NCBI GenBank assembly: GCA_027579435.1
Contig: JANBPK010001616.1
Coordinates: 1 to 22,738, forward strand
Direction of reading: 5' to 3'
Source of the DNA: Candolleomyces eurysporus
Lineage: Eukaryota; Basidiomycota; Agaricomycetes; Agaricales; Psathyrellaceae
Length of the DNA stretch: 22,738 nt
Both the position numbers and the translations under genes were made by a program. Shown piece by piece: positions 1-10,123 of the stretch. The notes under the pieces are model-generated. The model made no database searches and was not told the DNA's origin. It was given only the letters and a program-made list of their open reading frames with translations. Positions within the stretch are counted from its first letter, which is position 1, and each line of letters starts with the position of its first letter.

Positions 1-362
1 GTTTGATTCTCGAGAACAAGCTAAAGAACTACTACACAGTTTAGCTCGGTATTTATACTACTTGAACTGATCGGGCAAGTCCGGGCTGGCTCGATTCTTA
101 TGACCAGCATCTGTGCTTCTACTGTTCCTACTTGATAACTATCAGCTAATAATAGAAAAGAAGCAGGGTAAAAGGGCAAAGAGCAAAGTAAAAAAGTAAC
201 AGATGAGAAAAAAGAACCACAGGGTCAAGGGTATCCTCGGGCTAAGGGTTAAGACTGGGGCAAAGGGGAAGATAACGTGCTACTAAGGAGAGAAGTCCGA
301 GGGAGTCCGAGTCAAATACAAGTAAACNATAGAAAAAAAAAGATACCCTAGGGGTTATTACA
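1..362 (-). repeat. LTR-like end of a Ty3/gypsy element, cut by the window edge
   Basis: Read on the minus strand, this stretch starts at about 362 with TGTAATAACCCC, which resembles the TG start of a fungal gypsy LTR. It follows the truncated reverse transcriptase directly. A TATA-like sequence (TATAAATA on the minus strand) lies at about 50-58, where an LTR promoter could sit. The terminal CA and the target site duplication would lie outside the window, and I found no matching second LTR upstream of Gag. It is therefore an inference from position and termini. An N is at 328. No coding region is visible. Confidence 0.5.
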
Positions 363-1104
363 TAACAATAGGCATCACCACCCATTCAAACGCACCCACC
401 AGGGTATTCATTGCGAACAAATGGCGATCGTCAGGGTGGACCCTCGTTTGAAAGAACGAGTTGGTCATATCAAACTTACACCAAAAGCGAGCCTTACCAC
501 AGTCGGAGAAAATCTCTGGAATGCTCGGGAGCGGGTAGGCATCAGGTACGACATTAGCATTCAATTTCCTATAGTCCACGACGAGCCGAGGGTCGGCGGT
601 AGGGTCCGCCTTAGGAACCAAGAAGGCCAGAGAAGAATGTTGAGAGGATGATGGAACGATACGCCCTGCTGCTATGTGATCATTAATCAGTCTTGTCCAA
701 GCCTCGCGGTACTTACGCGGCGACGGGTAGGCGCGCGAGTCCAGCTGTACCGAAGGGTCTTTCAAGTGGACTCTGCAAAACTCGTGTTCGGGCAAGTCCG
801 CCACGTGAGGAACAGGACCGAAGACATCTGCGTAGTCTGAAAGGATGCGTTGCGTCAAAGCTGCCATCTCGATTTCTTCGTTCAGATCAACGATCTTGGA
901 AGCAATAGCAGCCACAATCTCAGGCTTCCTGTCAGGGAAGGCCCGACCGTCCTCCCCAGTGACTGAGATAGACGTCAAATTCCGACGAAACAAGGTCGCT
1001 TCCAACTCGCGTAGCATATCCCGAAAGTTACGGCGAATTTTTGACACATCTTTTCTTGTCCAAGAACCACGCGCAGGCACACGCTCCACAATTTTGCTAA
1101 CTGG
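358..1104 (-). pseudogene. Truncated Ty3/gypsy reverse transcriptase (N-terminal half)
   Basis: This is the start of a retrotransposon reverse transcriptase. The frame holds the usual linker (PEHEFCRVHL), the KYREAW lead-in, the first polymerase motifs (SSLAFLVPK, RLVVDYRKLN, YPLPSIPEI) and the first catalytic aspartate region (KFDMTNSFFQ). It ends at EWVVMP, where intact elements continue into FGLTNAP and later the YxDD box. Here the frame runs into a stop a few codons on and then into LTR-like sequence. Most of the polymerase, all of RNase H and integrase are missing, so it cannot be active. It is in the same frame as the upstream Gag-protease and is separated from it by one TGA at 1105-1107. 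The apparent start at 1089 is a GTG and is not a real start. Confidence 0.9.
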
Positions 1105-2791
1105 TCACAGCAAATCGTATCCAGAAGACTTAATTACCGCAGAACGCTTCTCGTAATCCATGACCACTCTGTTAGCTACCAGCCAAGGAAGCCCGAGAAT
1201 AACATCACAATTGTCGATTAAACATGGAACTATTACAGCGGTAGTAGTACGAGACGACCAGACGTTATCGGGAGATGAGACGGTTAAAGCGATACCACTA
1301 TTGTACACGATTTCATTGTTCTTCTTAAGCGAGGCTGCAGAGTCAGGGATTGCAGGGATCGCGACGTTGATTTTTATAGGTTGGGGTAAAGGCGTGGTAG
1401 GTAATCTTGCCCAGCGGACGAAGTCCTCACTGACGAGAACCAACTGTGAGCCGCAGTCCAATAAACAGGTTGCAGACAAAGAAGGAACCTCATCGCCGTC
1501 CCACACCAAGGCGTTCCAATGAAGTGACGGTAAAGATAAATGAGGGACTGGACGACTCACGTCAGATTCCGATTCATACTCAACAGCGCCGGAGATGGCA
1601 GACACGGTGACTTCCTCCACATCATCATCATCGTCGCTGACCACGGTGGTCGCTGCAACAGCCTTTCCCTTTCCATTCTCCTTGTGCTTCAACTTCGAAC
1701 CGAACTTCACGCCGCGCTTTGCGGCGTCTTCACGAGCACGCGAAATGGACAGCTGAACGTAGTTGGCGCCTGATGGGTAACCCGTAGCGCAGTTACCACT
1801 CCTGTGGCCTACGTAAAACTCACGGCACTTGAAGCAGCCGTCATGGTCATCGAGAAGCTCCCTCTCCTCCCTAGTGAGAGGAGGAAGACGAGTACGCTGG
1901 TTGTCGGCGGAAGAAGAAGAAGAAGAGGTGGCAGCGGGAGCCGAGGAACCACGTCCGTTACGTCCGGTGTTGGACACCGAATGGCCCTCGCCGTTGACAC
2001 GTTTACGCAAGTGGTGGATGTCGGTTCGGATCGCACGGTCCTCGTTGATCAAGGCGTTAGTCCAAGCCTTAAGGGTTTCCAAGGACCGGATGCGTTCCAA
2101 GTCAGCGCGAGAGCGAAGGTGGTCGTCCATCAGTGAGTACACCAGTTTCCTGATGTCCTTCTCCGACATCTCTTCCGAAGTACCAGTGAGCAGGAGGCTT
2201 TGCGAATAGAAGTCGTTATACCATTCCTTGAAGGGGCGATTCTTCTGGCGCATGATGCGTAATTTGGAGTCCAACTTTCTCGCCCACTCGTGTTCCAGCC
2301 ATTCTTCACGGAATTCCTTCATGAATTCAGCAAACGATAACGCCTCGAGTCGCTCCCGATTGCCGTCAATCCAGTGTATGATTCGATTGTCCTGAAAACA
2401 CGCGTTGAGGATGCGGCGAACCTGTTCGTCCTCCTTGATGCCCTTTTCCGAAATATAGGTTTTACAACCATTCTCGAAACGGCGGGCAATCTCGGGCGTG
2501 ATGTCCCCAGGACGAAGGGTGGGCGGCACCTTGAGTGGGCGGCACCTTGAGCACGGTTTCGAGAGTAGCGATCGGGAAATTTTTGTTGGTCATAGTGGAA
2601 TGGAAGGTTGTAACGTGAATTGAGTCGTCTGAGGAGTCAGAGTCTGACGTCGGTGGTGAAGGAGTTAAGGCGGGAAGCGAGGAGGATACAAGCGAGGAAG
2701 GCGATGCGTTAAGAGGCGAATTAGGCGGTGCCGGGGGAACGATGGCAGAAGCTGCTTGAGCTCTGGTACGAGTCACTATGACAGATCTCAA
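1105..2791 (-). pseudogene. Ty3/gypsy Gag and aspartic protease, frameshifted
   Basis: This encodes the capsid-like Gag and the protease of a gypsy-type retrotransposon. In order it has a Ser/Pro-rich N-terminal part (about 2791-2590), the Gag helical domain (FKEWYNDFYSQ region), a poly-Ser linker made of GAA-type repeats, a zinc knuckle CFKC...H...C spaced CX2CX6HX4C, and an aspartic protease domain with LLDCGS at the active site and CDVILGLPWL downstream. A perfect 16 bp tandem duplication at 2520-2551 shifts the frame between the N-terminal part and the Gag domain. Taking one copy out in thought makes the two frames continuous. The frame start at 2791 is a TTG after a stop. The first ATG is at 2593, so the true start is unclear. 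The frame closes with TGA at 1105-1107, after which the reverse transcriptase follows in the same frame. Confidence 0.9.
2520..2551. repeat. 16 bp perfect tandem duplication in Gag
   Basis: TGGGCGGCACCTTGAG occurs twice back to back (2520-2535 and 2536-2551). Sixteen bases shift the reading frame by one, which explains why the N-terminal Gag segment and the main Gag frame lie in different frames. Confidence 0.97.
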
Positions 2792-2794
2792 CTA

Positions 2795-3794
2795 GATAGA
2801 AATCGATGATGAGTATATGCCCACAAGGACGCGATATACTCGACAATTACCAAAGGCGGGCACGAGAAAAGTACTCGAGCACCTTCTGTTCACCAAATCG
2901 GAGGTGGTATGCGGTCCTGGAACCTACGCGATACCCAGCGAGCGTCAGGAAGGATGTATGCGGTTAGACAACCACGCGATACACTCACGGCGAGCTCTAG
3001 ATGCAAACCTTACAGCAGCCCCGACATCCAAGTTAATTACCCACCACGAGACATGGGGGAAAGGAGAGGGAAGAGGCAGGCCTTTGTCCACCTCGTTTCG
3101 TTTCCTAAGACCTTGAAAATTTACGGCTCGCAAGTCTGAGATACTGTTTCCCTCAATCACGTATCTGAGGTTCTGGCTTGCACGAACATGGGGAGTCCTG
3201 GGTGAATCACGAATGTGGTTTGCTGCTGTGCAATATGCTGCCTCCCCTGCCGAAAATGGCATTTGAGTCGAATAATATTGAACCGTTGAGCGACAATCAT
3301 TCAGAGAAATTTGAAACCATTGAAAGTGGTGGATGAATTATCCCGATGTTTCCGTCGAGGGTAGTGCACAAAGGGAGAGGCGGAACGGCTGGGTGTGGGC
3401 AAGCGATCATTGTCATCCTTCCAAGCTTGCTCAGTGAGCCCACTCATTGAGGGCGACTGCATGGATTGTACTTCTCCCCCTCTAGTGGCAAGATGTGTTT
3501 GAGGTCTATATTTTGTCTCGTCGTTGGTGAGTCCTGTCGTAGACAATATGTTATCCTCGCGTTTGGATTCGATTGCTAACGCCCATTGTCCCCATCANTT
3601 TTTTAGAATAAGTTTTGAAGAATTTGACTTGTGACTCCCTGCTTTTACAGTCGTTTGCAAAATAAACTGCCAAACGATTTCGTCGAACGAGCGTGACTGA
3701 TGGTCACAAAGCCCAATTCGGAACCAGAATCCAAGATCCAGAGGCGGGTCTCTGCCTCAATTTCGTTGTTCAACTTGTTTTGACTTCTCAGAAT
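2795..3794. other. Intergenic region, no recognised gene
   Basis: This kilobase lies between the gypsy relic and the transposase relic. It should contain the 5' leader and LTR of the gypsy element if those were present, but I see no copy of the LTR-like sequence at 1-362 and no primer binding site. An open frame at 3546-3301 on the minus strand (81 codons) is Ser/Thr/Pro/Arg-rich and matches no family I recognise. It may be chance. An N is at 3598 beside a T run. Confidence 0.5.
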
Positions 3795-4179
3795 TGTGAT
3801 GTATTTATGTATGAGCCAGCAGTATGAATGGATAGACTGTTACATTTCCTGCAGGAAAGTATAGCCGCAGTTCTCAATAGCCTACACCCATATCCTGGGT
3901 CACTGATTGGGCTGCTTGGTGTATCAGGTAGGGATGGACATCATCCTGGAGGGCTTTTTTCTCATTCCTCTTCCTTGAGTGAGCAGAAGGATTGCTCAAT
4001 GGCATTGAAATCAGCTGAGTAGGGAGAAAGGTAAACAAACTTGGCACCTTTTTTCAAAGGTTGTCAGTGTGCTGATCTCAGAAGGTCGTGCATCCCTGAG
4101 TTGGCCTACCACATTCTTCAACGATGATTCTTTTTATCTCTTCATCATGGTGAATTGTATAATTATTGAGGGCAACTAC
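3795..4179 (-). pseudogene. Decayed Tc1/mariner-type transposase, C-terminal DDE segment
   Basis: Conceptual minus-strand translation gives VVALNNYTIHHDEEIKRIIVEECG-like residues (4179-4110) and then AKFVYLSPYSADFNAIEQSF (about 4050-3990). This is the pattern of the DDE_3 endonuclease domain of Tc1/mariner and pogo-like transposases, where DN...IHH and the SPYSPDFNPIE box carry the second and third catalytic acids. Here the glutamate of NAIE remains, but the aspartate before NYTIHH is an asparagine. Stops and frameshifts follow (a TGA after KEEE), and a C-terminal tail resembling YF-NCGY is split by an indel. Only the last third or so of a transposase is present, with no inverted repeats seen. 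It is a dead relic and is poor in CpG. Confidence 0.8.
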
Positions 4180-4263
4180 ACTCCTCGGTCACGAAAGTGA
4201 GTCCAAACAGGACCCCCGACAACCGCCTAAAATGCCACTTCCAAAACGGCCGAAATTTGGCAA

Positions 4264-5000
4264 TTTTTATCCGACCGATTTGGGCGATTTTTATCCAAAT
4301 AATCGCCAGTGGCCTCTCCGGACCCCAGATTTTATCCAAATTTCGGGAAGTGGCCTTTTTTACCCTCATTTTTCTTTCCGCTTCGCGGGAGGGCGTTATT
4401 TCGCGTTCTTTCAGCAGCATACATGTATTTAGCATCGTTTCTAGGAAGAAAAAAAATCCTCTAGTCGCCTACTCCTTGCCATCGTCACTGGCCTCCCTCC
4501 AACACACCACCTTTCCCTTCAACTTGGTCAGCACGCACGGATTGCTTGACGTTGGCGATGCTCAATTCGAGTTTTTGGTGGAACCTTTAAGCTTTAAGTC
4601 CTGTCCAACTGCTGTCTTGCAATTGATTAGCAAGAGTCTATCGATGTCAGTGAATTCTGTCGTTCGGGATGATAGATATGTGTTGAAACTGTTGCCAGCT
4701 GGCGCGTCTTTGCCAGATAAGGCGCGAATATTTGAGGAAAAATGCCTATTATTTTCTATTAGGTATTGAATAGCTACCATCCAGTGCGGACAGCCGCTCT
4801 TCGCCGGGCGTGACGGGGCGGCGGGACCGCCGCCCTGTATCAAAGGCCCACCAGTGGCCGAAATTTATCCCAACTGAGAACAGGCATCCGCCAGGCAGCT
4901 GGTTTTTATCCAGACTTTGGACACGGCCTGCCCTCAATTTAGGGCGGTTTTTATCCGGATTGTGTGAAAGGGGTGGCCATTTTTGGCTAATTTTTATCAA
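4264..5000 (+). repeat. Two clusters of a TTTTTATCC motif with GTGGCC
   Basis: TTTTTATCC or a one-base variant occurs at 4264-4272, 4288-4296, 4330-4337, 4863-4870, 4903-4911, 4948-4956 and 4991-4998, all on the plus strand. GTGGCC recurs nearby (about 4310, 4351, 4855, 4974). The two clusters flank about 500 bp containing an unrecognised open frame that ends at 4769. Clustered subterminal motifs of this kind are seen near the ends of some DNA transposons, but I found no inverted termini, so the nature of the element is open. Confidence 0.55.
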
Positions 5001-5174
5001 TAATATTAAGACAGAACGGGTGGGAAAAATCCTTATTTACATAAGCAAGGGAGCTCGGGAGCACGGGCGCGTTGCTTAGGTCATCAAAACTCCGGCGCCA
5101 TCAGTTTGCTATGTTGTTGCACAGAGCCTGGCTGCAGGGCTTGAGTCATGATTCATGGTTTATGAATTGCTGTC
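5001..5174. other. Short intergenic stretch
   Basis: This joins the TTTTTATCC cluster to the CpG-free block. The last CpG before the block is at 5174. No feature is recognised. Confidence 0.4.
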
Positions 5175-6997
5175 GGGTCAACCCTGGGCATATGAGAATT
5201 TTTGGAAAACCATAGCTGTGATGAAAGGATGCATTATAATGTGTCTTTGGGCCAATATTAAGATATGCAAAAGAACTTGAACATTTAATTTTAACCCCAT
5301 GTGCCTTTTCACAACAAAGTTCTGGGAGGTGAGTTATAGAAAGTTGGATAGTTTGTAAACCTTCAAATTTAATGCTTTCAGTACCTCCAACCCCATCTAT
5401 CAAATATTTGGCAGAGCATCTCATTTAACTATTGTGCACAAGAACTCAAGCATTCACCACAGTCAACACTGCCCTCATCCATACCCCTGATAAAACATGA
5501 CCCCCAATAGAGCATAGAATAGGTCCTTTCTCAAGTTGGTTTGCAGGAAATTTGATAGTATATGACATAAACCTGATACCCCATAACATATAAGTTCAAG
5601 CACCAAAAAGGCATGGCTGTTGTAGCTATTCAACAGCAAGGGATTTTTCAGAAAAGGCTGCATGACAACTAGCTAAAGTGAAAGGTTGATGTAAAACTTA
5701 TAGTTGAATCTTTCTCTGTGTATAGAACCTAAACTATTGCTGATTACTTTGGGGAGCTTACTGACCTCACAGAGCACTTAATAGTTTTTTGGAATCACTG
5801 AACAATACTCAGGCAGCATTTACAGCAGTAGGAAATTTTTGTGAACCCTCCCAAAGACCTCTGTGGGCTTCATGGTAAATATTCTGTTAAGTGCTCCAGG
5901 TGTTTAGCTCAAAAGGCACACAATGGCAATGCACAGAATAGACATGTGACTGAATGGAGCAGCAGAGCTTAATTGTAGTTTAGACAAATGTTTATACAAG
6001 TTCAATGAAGGGCAGGTGATCAAGGAGTCACAAAGGTGCAATCCTTCTCCCCCCCACAGTGCACCTGTGGGAAGTGGCCACTGCTTTGTACAGCAGTGGA
6101 CCAAGGTATCTGGACTCCACCAGTATGTGAATTACTTTCAAGGTCTTGGCATTGGAGGTTAATAATTTGGGGAGGACAGGCCAACAAGGAAAGCAGGAAA
6201 CACTGACAGAAAACAGCAGTGCCGCTGTTGGCTCCTGCACATGCCATGCATCCATCTTGGCACCTGGAATCTGTGTGTATGAACTTGAGTCAAAATGCCC
6301 TGGAACACATGGATTGCATGTGCATGCATGGCTATGGTCTCACTGTCTCTTTATAATAACAAAGTGTGGGCTATTGGTCCTCAGGCCATTGATTCATTGC
6401 CTGCTACAACCACTCTAAGCCCTTCATAGACCTGAATTTTCACTGATGCTCACCATCACTGCAAAGGCTTGGTAGCAAAGACTTGAAGGTCTAAGTGTAC
6501 ATGAGCCAAAATGCCTTGCAAGATACCCTCCAGTAAGGCATACCCTGGAAGCTTTCCCAAGAGGTTTGCATTAATGCAATTTTGACCATAATTTCATGTA
6601 CCTTCCCATACATTAGGNGGTATCTGGCAGACCACAAATTAAATTGTGAACTACAAAATTTTCCCCAGCAGGCTAGGTGTCTTCCTGACATGATGTGCTT
6701 GCCTTGCATAAGCATGGCTGTTAAGATTCAACCATCAGAAACCAAGATCCTCTTTTGATTTGCCTGTCTCCAATTTCCAAGTTGTATAGTGACTATCAGC
6801 AATTCAATTAGTAAAGCATATTGGTTTGAAGACTCAAGAACTCCCATGATTTTCAACCACTGATTACCAAGAACTAGAAGCCCTATCATAGACTGATATT
6901 TTTTGCTCATAGCCTGAGTAATTATGCAATTGTTCCAATAAATTGGAGGTGCCCCAACACTATGTTATTTTTATGCTGGGATAAACACTTGCATGTG
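5175..6997. repeat. CpG-free block, probably an old methylation- or RIP-mutated repeat
   Basis: By reading every line I find only one CpG in this 1.8 kb (6223-6224), while the flanks contain CpG frequently. No long open frame with recognisable motifs remains, and short frames on both strands have no family features. Part of it (about 5955-6440) is homologous, in inverted orientation, to 10808-11065. There the same sites are CpG, and here they read TpG or CpA. This fits a repeat whose CpG cytosines were all lost by deamination. An N is at 6618. Confidence 0.85.
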
Positions 6998-7492
6998 CCG
7001 TGCCATAGGCACGGGTTGTTACGCTTGTGTTCTTGGTGAAGAGAAGAGTGCATTTTGAGGTTTGTGAAGCATACTGTATATTGCGAACAAGTGGCATGGT
7101 GAAACAAATGGTTATGGGACTGGAAATATATATACATAGAGGAAGTGGGCCGACGCTCTGCGCGGCATACCTCCGAGGTATTTTGACTTGGTTCACTGGT
7201 TTTATTGGAGTAACATTAACAGAACACAACAAAGGCCATCTACAAGCTGACTTCTACAGTAAAGTAAGTTGGGACAATCAATCTATGGTTGAATGGCGAA
7301 TAAAATAATGAGGTGCAGCAAGCTAAAGTAAACGACAAGGAGATAGAAATGAGGGATCCGAGACGGGACTATAACGGTCTTTGCGGCCAACCAGACGATA
7401 CGAAGTGAGCTACCATGAAAAGATGGCTGAACGAAGCAGAAAGGCTCCAGCCATAGCCACCGAGGAGATGCCGAAGGGAGAGGATCAAAGGC
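6998..7492. other. Intergenic region, nothing recognised
   Basis: CpG reappears from 6998. Composition becomes purine-rich toward 7320-7490. I see no gene or repeat with a second copy in the window. Confidence 0.4.
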
Positions 7493-8014
7493 GACGATGC
7501 CGTTGAGTCACGGAGAAAACGAAAGGAGGATGGCAAAAGGCAAGGCAATCGCCGGCGAACGGATGCGGTCAGTATTGGTGATCGGAGAAAGGAGAAAGGC
7601 AAAAAAGCGACAAACTCAGCAGAAAGCGTAAATGCCGAAATGATGCACACCAGCGGAGAATCGAGGATTCTCTTCACCCATCCTCATTCTGCGACTGGTC
7701 ACGAGTCTACACACCGGCGTACAAATTCTTGGCAGACAACCGGGGTACGATGTACCCGAGTCAATCAAAATGCCTCGGAAATAGACGATGCCGTTGAGTC
7801 GCTGAGTGAACNAAAAGACGATGGGAAAAGGCAAGGCAACCTCCGCCGAACAGATGCGGTCAGAAACCGCGAGCGGAGAAAGAGCGAACAGCAGAGAAGA
7901 GAGAAACTCAGTTCAATGGCATCAGAAAGCGCAAAGGCCGAAATGATGCACACCGGCGTCATATTTCTTGGCAGTCAACCGGGGTACGATGTACCCGAGT
8001 CAAAATGCCTCGGA
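7493..8014. repeat. Imperfect tandem duplication with palindromes
   Basis: Unit 1 (7493-7783) and unit 2 (7784-8014) both start GACGATGCCGTTGAGTC and both end near AAAATGCCTCGGAA. Each contains GGGTACGATGTACCC, a perfect 6-3-6 inverted repeat (7743-7757 and 7982-7996). Unit 1 has an extra segment of about 60 bp that holds another 7-3-7 inverted repeat (7656-7672). That segment is bordered by near-identical CACACCAGCGG and CACACCGGCG, so it looks lost from, or gained in, one unit by slippage. The block is CpG-rich. No coding function is apparent, and an N is at 7812. Confidence 0.85.
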
Positions 8015-8680
8015 ATTTATATCGAACGACCGCGCCGAGGTGGCGGTGCCCGAGCGCCATCAATCGGCCTGCGGCCGCATAGTTGCAACAAACTGCCTGG
8101 CGGTGGGGAGCACCAATGCCCAACAGCTTCCAAAACAGTGTAATCGCTAACGGTTTCGCTATATCTCTCATTTGACACCCATTTGAGGCTCTGTAGAGTC
8201 TCCGGACAAAAGTCAAGCGAAAGGATCCTTGTACACAAGTAAGTTTCATATGAGTTTCGACCCGGGTTTACAATTGGCGGTGTAGGCTCGTACCCGACAA
8301 CATACAATTGCTTCCAGTTGACTGGGCTACGGTCCCTTATCTTCAAATACATTACTAAAATAATTCTACTAGGGCATTCATCTTGCGAAAAGTTGGATAT
8401 GTTTTATTTTTGGCTGAACACCCGGGGAAATTGATGTACTCGTGAATTTGTGGCTTCATAGAGCTGAAACTGTGTAGGAATTGCCGCACGAGGTACTAGG
8501 TCTCAAAAGACCAGGATTGGTGAAGAGATCCGAATCAAGGTCCATACCATTTTGTTGTAGTATTCAAGATACGACTCGGATGTAAGCTGCAAATCCTTGA
8601 CTAACAATGGGATACTGGTGAGCTGAAGGTGGGGCCAAGTATTGATGCAGTGACTGAGAATGACTGGTTTCTTTTGGGCC
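8015..8680. other. Intergenic region, nothing recognised
   Basis: No coding region, tRNA or second copy of this sequence in the window was recognised. The right part may include the second exon of the proline-rich gene fragment described next. Confidence 0.35.
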
Positions 8681-8737
8681 TTTTGGGTAGATTAGTGCGC
8701 TGTAGACAAGTACGAACAAATTGGGAAGAGGACATAC

Positions 8738-9283
8738 CTTATAATACACAACAAGTGTCACCGTCTTCTGATTTATCTTATCAATCTCCTGCCTGCAATC
8801 CTTGGCAGAAATGAGTTTCTTGGTCTCTTGCACGGCTTTCTTCCAAGCATCAGCCCATGCAGGAGGAAGCGGCTGCTTCAAAGTACGACTTGTCTGTGTT
8901 AAAGGAGGCTGCAAGACAGCAGCATCAAGAGGTGTGAACATCAATGGGTGACTCGGTTGCGTGGAAGGGGGCTGCCAGACAGCAGCATCGGGAGGTGTAA
9001 ACGCAGGCGGTGCTGCCGACACGGCGTCAACTAGTGGTGCAGAATACACCTGGGGAGCATGATTCTCAGCTGTCGGCATGAACAGAGCAAGTGGAAATGG
9101 TGCTGGAATCTGAAGTGCAGGGTATCTATGAGCTGAGCATCCTAGTCGTCCTTTTCCATGTTGTCGTGCTGTCTCATAGGCAAGTTTGCAACATGGAGCG
9201 CACTTTTGCTCAAGGCTCGAGACATTCCTCAATCTATTGGTGTTTGTCGGTACTCCTTGGTGCTTCAAGTTTGCGAGGAGGTC
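8738..9283 (-). pseudogene. Proline-rich gene fragment, function unknown
   Basis: An open minus-strand frame of about 180 codons has features of a genuine exon. It has a Cys-rich segment (KCAPCCKLAYETARQHGKGR) and two copies of a roughly 21-residue Pro-rich repeat (FTPPDAAVWQPPSTQPSHP and FTPLDAAVLQPPLTQTSRT), then a charged helical stretch (WADAWKKAVQETKKLISAKD). It ends at an excellent donor, AAG|GTATGT, at 8738/8737, with acceptors at about 8700 (CTACAG) or 8680 (after CACTAAT). The repeat is also visible in DNA at about 8905-8935 and 8968-8998. The 5' end has no start codon and runs into the 3' flank of tandem unit A, so the gene was probably cut when that unit arrived. I do not recognise the family. 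Confidence 0.4.
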
Positions 9284-9436
9284 AAAGCACAAACAGAGCA
9301 TACTCTTTAGGACTCTAGAAAGGGTGAACATTGGAAAGAACATCAAAAAGAGCCTGGCCACCAAGAAAAAAACTGATTGAGTGATACTAGAGGATGTCTA
9401 ATCCAAAAATATTGCAAGGCCACCCCAACCCGGGCG

Positions 9437-10123
9437 TCAGCAACTCGGAGCAGGCGCATCTCTCTCCTCCTGTGAAACCCCTTCCGTGCGCCTTCGGTAC
9501 ATCGCGTTCATAAAGACCATGCTGAACGTCTCTTCGAACACGTAAATACTAACTAGAATAAAGAATAAGACTATAGAAATCACAATCATCCCTTTTTCGA
9601 AGGGCGTTCCCTCAGCAAGTATGTATAGGATCAATGATCCAACGACAATGCAAAGGCCAAAATAAAAGGTGTAGAACCCTGGACCACCAAACGGTCAGCA
9701 AACTTTCTATAGCCCAAGGAAGATTGCAAGCGCACACACTGTGTGAGCAAACGGGAGCCAGTATTTCAACATCCACGGACCCCGCCGCTTTCGCCAATCC
9801 CTGAGAACGAATGCGTCTATCGCGGCCGCAAGGTTAAGAGCCACTCCGAAATAGCATAAAGTGGCAATGCCATAATACTGCAGGCATTTGGCTCCGGATC
9901 TGGGTCTGAACTTGTAGCAATCGTCTATATTTCCCTGACTCCCTGTATGGGGATAGTTCTTAGGGTCGTTGAAGAAGGCGTATAGCTGGGCAGCAATGCC
10001 AGCAGCAAGAGCGGACTAGAGTGTAGAAATGAGCACTGTATTGCTTCAGGACACGCATATTCAACGTACCACAACGGCAGCGTCCTTGTAAGCCGATTCA
10101 TGATTTCCCTTGGTGGAACTCAT
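9437..10123 (-). CDS. Four-helix membrane protein, paralogue A (191 aa)
   Basis: Proposed exons are 10123-10070, 10015-9736 and 9678-9437. Intron 1 (54 nt) has GTACGT...CTAG. Intron 2 (57 nt) has GTGCGC...CCAG with a CTGAC branch-like site, and it splits a TGG codon. Without intron 2 the frame would contain TAG and TGA. The predicted protein has hydrophobic segments at about 15-33, 66-89, 105-133 and 142-159. A loop at about 34-64 carries Cys51 and Cys62, a basic segment RDWRKRR follows helix 2, and the tail (RRRTEGVSQEERDAP) is polar. The four-helix layout recalls MARVEL- or claudin-like proteins, but I see no diagnostic motif, so the function is unknown. A TATA-like ATTTAAAAAG lies about 110 bp upstream. 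The model is supported by identical splice positions in the two paralogues. Confidence 0.82.

Noticed and set aside
421..2209. Several plus-strand open frames across the gypsy relic
   Set aside because: They are antisense to the clearly recognisable Gag, protease and reverse transcriptase frames.
5146..6910. Many open frames of 60-90 codons in the CpG-free block
   Set aside because: None has recognisable motifs or continuity. They arise from the biased base composition.
7640..8143. 167-codon plus-strand frame over the tandem duplication
   Set aside because: It contains an N, spans repeat DNA, and shows no domain or consistent codon pattern.
8255..8300. Sequence faintly like a tRNA B box
   Set aside because: No A box or cloverleaf could be drawn around it.
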